A stretch of DNA of 38,345 bases. Source: Caulobacteraceae bacterium. GTDB lineage: Bacteria; Pseudomonadota; Alphaproteobacteria; Caulobacterales; Caulobacteraceae. The first letter of the stretch is position 1; each line of letters starts with the position of its first letter. A program made the position numbers and the translations under genes. The stretch is taken from positions 1-38,345 of the forward strand of contig JARLIQ010000012.1 in assembly GCA_031291645.1 (NCBI GenBank). Reading direction: 5' to 3'. A model generated the notes under the pieces. That model had not been told where the DNA came from. It was given only the letters and a program-made list of their open reading frames with translations, and did no database searches. Positions 34,024 to 38,345 of the stretch are shown here, piece after piece.

Positions 34024-35039
34024 TGCGCGGGGTGAAGAACCCGCCGCTGCCGGGCGAAGGCGACCCGGACAGCTTGGCGACCTGGCGGGCGCGCTACATG
34101 GCCTGGCTGGCGGAGCGCAACTTCTCACCTGAGACCGTCGAGAGCCGGGGCCGCGACCTCTACGCCTTCATCGTCTGGTGCGCCGAGCGGGGCCTGGCCG
34201 AGCCCAGGGAGATCACCCGGCCGATCCTGGAGCGCTACCAGCGCCACCTCTATCACTGGAGGAAGGCCGACGGTCAGCCGCTCAGCTTCCCCACCCAGGG
34301 CGGACGGCTGGCCCGCGTCGGGGGGTTCTTCCGCTGGCTGGCCAAGGAGAACCATATCCTCTCCAACCCGGCCTCGGAGCTGGAGCTGCCCAAGCTGGAG
34401 CGCCGCCTGCCGGCCGCGACGCTGACGGCCGAGGAGGCGGACGCGGTGATGGCCGTCCCGGACCTGACCGATCCGATCGGCCTGCGGGATCGGGCGATCC
34501 TGGAGGTGTTCTACTCGACGGCGATCCGGCGCACGGAGCTGACCAAGATCGGCCTCTATGACGTGGATTACGCCCGCCAGGTGATCATGGTGCGCCAGGG
34601 CAAGGGCAAGAAGGACCGCGTGGTCCCCTTGGGTGAGCGGGCCAGGGCCTGGCTGGAGGCCTACCGCGACCAGGCCCGCCCTCAGCTCGTGGCCGGCCGC
34701 GATCCGGGCCTGTTGTTCCTCTCCGCCGCCGGCACGCCGATGGCGCCCAAGAAGCTGTCCGACCGCATCAGCGGCTATATCGAGCGATCGGGCGTGGGCA
34801 AGCCGGGCTCTTGCCATCTCCTGCGCCATACGGCGGCGACCCTGATGCTGGAAGGCGGCGCCGACATCCGCTTCATCCAGGCCATGCTCGGCCACGAGAG
34901 CCTGGAGACGACGCAGATCTACGCCAAGGTCGCGATCGGCAAGCTGGCCGAGATCCACGCCGCCACCCACCCCGGCGCCAAGCTCGCCAGCGCCAGGGCC
35001 GTGCTGGACGCCATCCTCGAAGCCGAAACCGAGGACTGA
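34023..35039 (+). CDS. Tyrosine recombinase (XerC/XerD-like integrase)
   Basis: A 338-residue site-specific recombinase. The N-terminal core-binding domain is SAM-like (MAWLAERNFSPETVESRGRDLYAFIVWC). The catalytic set is complete: R169 (STAIRRTEL), K196/K197 (GKGKKDRVVPLG), H265 and R268 (HLLRHTAATLMLEGG), H291 (LGHESLETTQIYAKV) and nucleophile Y300. It cuts and rejoins DNA at specific sites, so it would integrate, excise or resolve the element. Its ATG overlaps the primase stop (TGATG), which ties recombination to replication of the same element. The att sites are not certain; recurring TTAGCnGCTAA motifs in the region are candidates only. Confidence 0.95.
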   Translation: MRGVKNPPLPGEGDPDSLATWRARYMAWLAERNFSPETVESRGRDLYAFIVWCAERGLAEPREITRPILERYQRHLYHWRKADGQPLSFPTQGGRLARVGGFFRWLAKENHILSNPASELELPKLERRLPAATLTAEEADAVMAVPDLTDPIGLRDRAILEVFYSTAIRRTELTKIGLYDVDYARQVIMVRQGKGKKDRVVPLGERARAWLEAYRDQARPQLVAGRDPGLLFLSAAGTPMAPKKLSDRISGYIERSGVGKPGSCHLLRHTAATLMLEGGADIRFIQAMLGHESLETTQIYAKVAIGKLAEIHAATHPGAKLASARAVLDAILEAETED

Positions 35040-35073
35040 CGAAGCCATCTTCCTCTTAGCCAGCCAGGCGTCC

Positions 35074-35090
35074 GCGCCCTGCGCGGGCGC
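35074..35090 (+). terminator. GC hairpin after the integrase gene
   Basis: GCGCCC (35074-35079) pairs with GGGCGC (35085-35090) around TGCGC, 35 bases after the integrase stop. A second GC-rich pairing (GCGCG/CGCGC) follows near 35098-35113. No T tract, so it is a weak terminator candidate. Confidence 0.3.
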
Positions 35091-35285
35091 CCCTTCACGC
35101 GCGGCCGCGCGCGTGACAAGCTCCGCCTGAAGGTCTTTGAAAATCGAATCCAAGCGGCCCGAAACCTGCTTCAAGGGAAAATCCGGCCCCGGCGCGTAAC
35201 CGCGACGGCCGAACGCCCCTTAAGCCCAGGACTTGCTTCAGAAAAACTCGCCTCGCCATGACCGATGGGCGTCAGGGGGCCTAAT

Positions 35286-36081
35286 CCCTCCAGACTGATC
35301 CGATCGGGTATGACGGTGGGGCCAACCTCTACGCCTACGTCGGGGGGGATCCGCTGGATATGAGCGATCCGACAGGAAATCGGTCTCAATTATGTTCTTG
35401 TGACGTGGGAACAGATCAGTCTGTAACCTCACCTGGTGGGTACAATCTAACGGTAGAGGGGGATGGGACTATTGTTTTTACCTCTCCGCCGCCATTAAAT
35501 ATCCCATCGGAAGGCCTTCTGGATTCAAGCAACGGCTATGATTTCACATCGAGTGACTTCAGCGGGACGTGCGCCGCATTCGGTGGCGGGGCATCGTGCG
35601 GACAACTGGGGCTGAATACCGTCGCTAACCAAGCTATGGTTGGCATGGTCGGCATTCCTGCCGTCGGTGTCGCAGGGGGCGGAGCCGTGGTGGCTGGCGG
35701 ATTGCTGGCAGAAGGCTCTGTTGCCGCAGAGAGTGGACCGCTCAGCGGTGCCTCGTTCGCTCAGAAGACGTTCAGCCAGGCCTTTAGTGCCGATGGCGCA
35801 TTTGCAGGCCGGACGGTTTCGGATGTTGCCGGCTCACTCCAAGCCGGTGAATTGAGCGCGGCCGATGTCCCTGTGCAGTTCATCGTTCGCGCGGGAACAC
35901 CCTCATTTTGAATACTCGTTCGGCGCAAGCACTGGAGCAGGCTGGAATTCCAAGAAGTCAGTGGAATGCAATCGATATGACCGGCGATGCAGCGGCCGAA
36001 GCCAGGTTGACCGGTCAGCTACAACGCAATAGTTTGACAACTCAGGGCACGACGACTGTTCGCCCGAGCGGAGGTAATTGA
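35286..36081 (+). pseudogene. Orphan RHS C-terminal tip (toxin cassette), frameshifted
   Basis: From 35291 the frame reads QTDPIGYDGGANLYAYVGGDPLDMSDPTGN, the end of an RHS core, then a unique ~175-residue tip (RSQLCSCDVGTDQ ... hydrophobic GMVGIPAVGVAGGGAVVAGGLLA ... FAGRTVSDVAGSL ... AADVPVQFIVRAGTP). There it hits a stop at 35911. One base further the original frame resumes: LILNTRSAQALEQAGIPRSQ, then WNAIDMTGDAAAEARL and TVRPSGGN, ending 36081. GTPLILNTRS needs CCCC where the sequence has CCC (near 35898-35901), so a single C is missing. The RHS N-terminus and cage are absent. This is the polymorphic-toxin tip layout; the LILNTRSA..L..AGIPRSQW type of ending is known from other RHS/YD toxins, but I cannot name its activity. 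A candidate immunity gene follows two bases later. Confidence 0.8.
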
Positions 36082-36083
36082 GC

Positions 36084-36479
36084 GTGAGTACCAAGAAGGC
36101 GATCTATCAGGTGCCCGTGCCATCCACGGAGTTTTCAACTGAGGCCGTGCTTTGCGCCAATGTGGTCCGGTTCGGATACCAGGTGGACGGCTCGGATCGT
36201 CGAAGCGGGCTGCGGTTCAAACGGGTAAAGGCGACAAGAACCCGAGCTGAGAGCGCTTGCACAGCGTGGCACATTGACGACGCCTACGACACGCTTGTGG
36301 AAGTCGAAAACTCGCCGTGGGTAGCTGAGGTGCAAGCCGAGACGGCTGATAGACAGCATCGGCTCGGTGAGACTTGGACGATGCACCACTACATGATTTA
36401 TCTGGATAGCGCAGGCTGCTTCGAGTTCCTTGCCGAGTCTTGGGAGGCGCTTCCCGAGGCGGCGGGGACGTGGACCTGA
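36084..36479 (+). CDS. Candidate immunity protein of the orphan RHS tip
   Basis: A 131-residue soluble protein starting at GTG 36084, two bases after the tip's stop, with GGAGG at ordinary distance inside the end of the tip gene. The sequence (VLCANVVRFGYQVDGSDRRSGLRFKRVKATRTRAESACTAWHI ... YDTLVEVENSPWVAEVQA ... WTMHHYMIYLDSAGCFEFLAESW) has no signal peptide. I know similar hypothetical proteins but no assigned function. Position directly behind a toxin tip makes immunity the best inference. It overlaps the next gene (KptA) by 10 bases. The gene itself is intact although the toxin frame is broken, as expected if immunity is still useful against kin carrying the active toxin. Confidence 0.65.
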   Translation: MSTKKAIYQVPVPSTEFSTEAVLCANVVRFGYQVDGSDRRSGLRFKRVKATRTRAESACTAWHIDDAYDTLVEVENSPWVAEVQAETADRQHRLGETWTMHHYMIYLDSAGCFEFLAESWEALPEAAGTWT

Positions 36480-37021
36480 CCAATCTGAGCCGGGCGGTAT
36501 CTCACGCCCTCCGCCATGAGCCCTGGCTTTACGAGTTGGAACTGGATGAGGCTGGCTGGGTGCCCGTGGACGCCCTGCTCGCCGCCTTGCGTGCCGAGAA
36601 CTCGTCCTGGGCCTCTCTGAGCCAGGCCGATCTCGCGCAGATGATCGCTCGATCGGACAAGAAGCGCCACGAACTGAACGACGGCCGAATCCGGGCGCTC
36701 TACGGACACTCCACCCCGCAACGGCTCCTCAGGGAGCCGGCCGAACCGCCTAGCGTGCTGTATCACGGCACTTCGCCAGAGACGGCGGAGCAGATCGTGC
36801 GCGAGGGCCTGAAGCCGATGGGGCGACAGTATGTGCATCTGTCAATCGATACGGCGACAGCGGAGCAGGTCGGACGGCGCAAGGCCAAAGCGCCGGTCAT
36901 CATGCGCGTGAAGGCTGAGGCGGCTCACGTCGGCGGCGTCCCGTTCTATCGGGGCAACGATCTGGTCTGGCTCGCCGACGCCATACCGCCGGCGTTCATC
37001 GAGGGTCTGGGCGGAACTTGA
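36470..37021 (+). CDS. kptA: RNA 2'-phosphotransferase (KptA/Tpt1 family)
   Basis: A 183-residue NAD-dependent RNA 2'-phosphotransferase. The N-terminal winged-helix part is LSRAVSHALRHEPWLYELELDEAGWVPVDALLAALR. KKRHEL..DGRIRALYGHS follows, and the catalytic ADP-ribosyltransferase half shows LYHGTSPE, GLKPMGRQYVHLSID, AEQVGRRKAKAPVIMRV and FYRGNDLVWLADAIPPAFI. The Arg-His and later Arg residues of the Tpt1 catalytic set are in place. The enzyme transfers an internal RNA 2'-phosphate to NAD; in bacteria its physiological role is unclear because tRNA splicing of that kind is absent. I start at GTG 36470, overlapping the immunity gene by 10 bases; the frame opens at 36440. Position behind a toxin-immunity pair suggests an RNA-related defence or repair role, which is inference. 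Confidence 0.9.
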   Translation: MDLTNLSRAVSHALRHEPWLYELELDEAGWVPVDALLAALRAENSSWASLSQADLAQMIARSDKKRHELNDGRIRALYGHSTPQRLLREPAEPPSVLYHGTSPETAEQIVREGLKPMGRQYVHLSIDTATAEQVGRRKAKAPVIMRVKAEAAHVGGVPFYRGNDLVWLADAIPPAFIEGLGGT

Positions 37022-37373
37022 CCGCAGTACAGCAAGATAGAAGGCCGCACCTCGCCGAGGGTGGCGGGGGCTTGTCTGCACATCGGAATCGACGGCGCCA
37101 TGCCGAGGCGGCCGTGCGCTGGGCCTGGTCGTAGGCGGCTGACGAGGCTGGCCTAACCGCGAGGTTCACCCGCCCGACCCCGCCGGCTTGGCCATGGCGA
37201 TCGGCGGCTTGGGGGATGAGGGCAGGATAGGCTTGTCGCCGGCGTTGTTAAACAGCTTGGCCATTGCCTGGACCCGAGACTCAGCCCCTGATCCGGTCCC
37301 TGTCGTGGGGTGTTCCCCAGCCCTTGAAGATCGACCAGGCGGGCGGGCTCGAAGCCCCAAGGTTGGCTAATAT
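37022..37373. other. Gap after kptA without a clear gene
   Basis: About 350 bases. On the - strand a 64-codon frame ends with a plausible protein-like tail (KLFNNAGDKPILPSSPKPPIA, 37166-37270), possibly the C-terminal remnant of a lost gene, but it lacks a start signal. Otherwise I see nothing. Confidence 0.3.
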
Positions 37374-37720
37374 TGTGGACAAGGGCGCACTTACGGGTCG
37401 CGTGGGCTACACCCACCCGACCCTTGCGGTCAGGCTCCGCCCGACACCTGGCGGCCCGATCGGCGGCGATCGTCTGAGGCGGTCCAGGGAGGCGTCCCCA
37501 ACCAAGTTGTGGACAATGGCGCATATACGGATCGCGTGGGCTACACCCACCCGACCCCTGCGCTCAGGCTCCGCCCGACACCTGACCGGCTCCCCACCTG
37601 GCGGGGTCCGAGACGCCCGAAAACCAACTTTGTGGACAAGGGCGCATATACCGGTCGGTCGGGCTGCGCCCACCCAACCGATGCGCCAGGCCCCCGCCCG
37701 GACCCGAGCCAAGGGCGTTG
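37374..37720 (+). repeat. Three tandem ~125-135-bp repeats with DnaA-box-like 9-mers and hairpins
   Basis: Three copies start with TGTGGACAA (37374-37382, 37508-37516, 37631-37639), then (G/T)GGCGCA(C/T)(A/T)TA, then a hairpin of the form GGGTCG-c-GTGGG-ctaca-CCCAC-c-CGACCC (copy 1 at 37395-37423; copy 2 differs in the first arm; copy 3 is diverged), then TCAGGCTCCGCCCGACACCTG-like sequence. TGTGGACAA is the reverse complement of TTGTCCACA, a common DnaA-box variant in GC-rich genomes. The overlapping open frames on both strands are not supported as genes. Copies 1 and 2 are closest. Confidence 0.7.
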
Positions 37721-37732
37721 CCCTTAGCGATC

Positions 37733-37850
37733 GTGCGCCAGGAGAAGCTGGCGCGTTTTAGCCGGTGAAAGTCCGGCCCAGGTAAGGGGTAGCGCCCGCC
37801 TGGTAGCGAGTGTTGCGGGGCGGAAGGTGACGACCGTCGCGAAGCGTACA
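37733..37850 (+). ncRNA. Group II intron 5' fragment (domain I-like)
   Basis: The stretch begins GTGCGCC, as group II introns begin with GUGYG, and GCGCCAG-gagaag-CTGGCGC forms a perfect 7-bp hairpin. AGCCGGTGAAAGTCCGGCC follows, a GGTGAAAGTCC signature seen near the 5' end of many bacterial group II introns, then further paired GC-rich sequence (GGTAAGGGGTAGCGCCC, GAAGCGTACAC). A complete intron would continue for several hundred bases with a reverse transcriptase gene; here the similarity stops near 37850, so it is a truncated remnant. Assignment rests on these motifs alone. Confidence 0.5.
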
Positions 37851-37852
37851 CG

Positions 37853-37942
37853 GCGGCCGACGGCGGCCAGCTCATCGGCGACGACGAGGCCGACGCCCTC
37901 TTGGCCGCCCTGGAGCGCGAGGCCCTGGAGGACGACGGCTGA
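37853..37942 (+). pseudogene. C-terminal fragment of an unknown gene
   Basis: The frame ending at TGA 37942 reads AADGGQLIGDDEADALLAAL and EREALEDDG, an amphipathic acidic helix like a real protein C-terminus, directly after the intron-like fragment. No start is available, and I do not recognise the family. It may be the exon remnant of a gene once interrupted or replaced here. Confidence 0.25.
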
Positions 37943-38101
37943 GCTTCCCTCTTAGCTGCTAAAGGCCGAAGGCCCGTCGGCTGGAAAACGTGCGTCAGGG
38001 GGTCAGCTCGGCTACACTGCCGGCGACGTCGGGCCGGCCGGCCGCAAGCCATGGAGGGCATTAGGGAAATCGGCGATCTGCACCGGAAAGCCTGGTGGCA
38101 T

Positions 38102-38174
38102 GCTCTGTTGCCGCAGAGAGTGGACCGCTCAGCGGTGCCTCGTTCGCTCAGAAGACGTTCAGCCAGGCCTTTAG
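38102..38174 (+). repeat. 73-bp exact copy of part of the orphan RHS tip
   Basis: Bases 38102-38174 are identical to 35715-35787 inside the RHS tip (from GCTCTGTTGCCGC to CAGGCCTTTAG). The left border is abrupt and the right border is the end of the IS1182-like element. It is a gene fragment, not coding on its own. Confidence 0.95.
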
Positions 38175-38345
38175 CAGGCTGTTGAAGAAGTCCGTGGCGC
38201 GCCCGAACTCAGCATGATTCACTCTTCCTGGGCGGTAATCGGGGAAGGTGGATGCGGGGTTCTGACAGTCGGTCTGGGTCGTTGTTCACCCTGGTGGACC
38301 TGGAAGCGCGGGTTCGGCCTGATCATCCGCTGCGGGCGATCCGAC
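38175..38345 (+). mobile_element. IS1182-like insertion sequence, left end (runs off window)
   Basis: Starts at or next to AGGCTGTTGAAGAAGTCC (38176-38193), of the type found at the ends of IS1182/IS5-superfamily elements, where the sequence diverges abruptly from the RHS-tip copy. It contains the first codons of a transposase. The right end and any target duplication lie outside the window. Confidence 0.65.
38252..38345 (+). CDS. IS1182-like transposase, N-terminus (partial)
   Basis: From ATG 38252, with GGGGAAGG upstream, the frame reads MRGSDSRSGSLFTLVDLEAR then VRPDHPLRAIR and leaves the window after 31 codons. The R.GSLF..VDLE.RV..DHPLRAIR start is characteristic of IS1182-type (IS4/IS5 superfamily) transposases. 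The catalytic DDE residues are not in view. Confidence 0.8.
   Translation, partial: MRGSDSRSGSLFTLVDLEARVRPDHPLRAIR

Noticed and set aside
36078-36086. TTG at 36078 as the start of the immunity gene
   Set aside because: GTG 36084 has better distance from GGAGG and leaves a two-base gap after the tip stop.
37264-37761. Overlapping open frames on both strands through the DnaA-box repeats
   Set aside because: They follow the tandem repeat on both strands, have no start signals, and look like translated non-coding repeats.

Overview
The window looks like a high-GC alphaproteobacterial chromosome, most likely Caulobacterales (Caulobacter or Phenylobacterium) or Sphingomonadales. The basis is GC-rich codon use, several TonB-dependent receptors, a FecI/FecR/receptor signalling operon and a lasso-peptide-isopeptidase-like S9 peptidase, a family known mainly from these orders. 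The assignment is inference; there is no rRNA or tRNA to anchor it.

Bases 1-4512 (+ strand) hold the end of an oligopeptide-type ABC ATPase, a TonB-dependent siderophore-type receptor, a small exported protein and an exported YncE-like beta-propeller. This resembles an outer-membrane uptake locus.

Bases 4671-12154 (- strand) hold one coherent operon: ECF sigma factor, FecR anti-sigma factor, a STN-domain TonB-dependent transducer, an S9 peptidase resembling lasso peptide isopeptidases, and a class A acid phosphatase (PAP2). No lasso precursor or lasso B/C synthetase is present, so it reads as an orphan sense-import-cleave locus for a threaded or other peptide made elsewhere.

Bases 12155-15171 are degenerate: a LysR stub cut by an IS66 remnant, a small Cys-rich exported protein, and an IS110-family transposase with structured flanks.

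Bases 15172-24628 hold a divergent pair of exported proteins. On the - strand is a protein with two YD motifs, seven 87-residue Ig-like repeats and a Gly-rich end. On the + strand is a 2060-residue RHS/YD-repeat protein with a C-terminal tip of different base composition, directly followed by a small exported protein that may be its partner.

Bases 24629-29816 contain small genes and two insertion elements: an IS701-like element with a clear CTAG target duplication and a frameshifted transposase, and an IS21-like istA/istB element.

Bases 29817-35039 look like a mobile replication/integration module: XRE regulator, antitoxin and PemK/MazF-like toxin on the - strand, divergent from a CHC2/TOPRIM primase-helicase translationally coupled to a tyrosine recombinase. 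A perfect palindrome lies between the divergent units.

Bases 35040-38345 are a scrap-yard rich in accessory signals: an orphan RHS tip with a one-base frameshift, a likely immunity gene, a KptA/Tpt1 RNA 2'-phosphotransferase, three tandem hairpin repeats each carrying a DnaA-box-like 9-mer, a group II intron 5' fragment, a second 73-bp piece of the same RHS tip, and the start of an IS1182-like transposase that abuts that piece.
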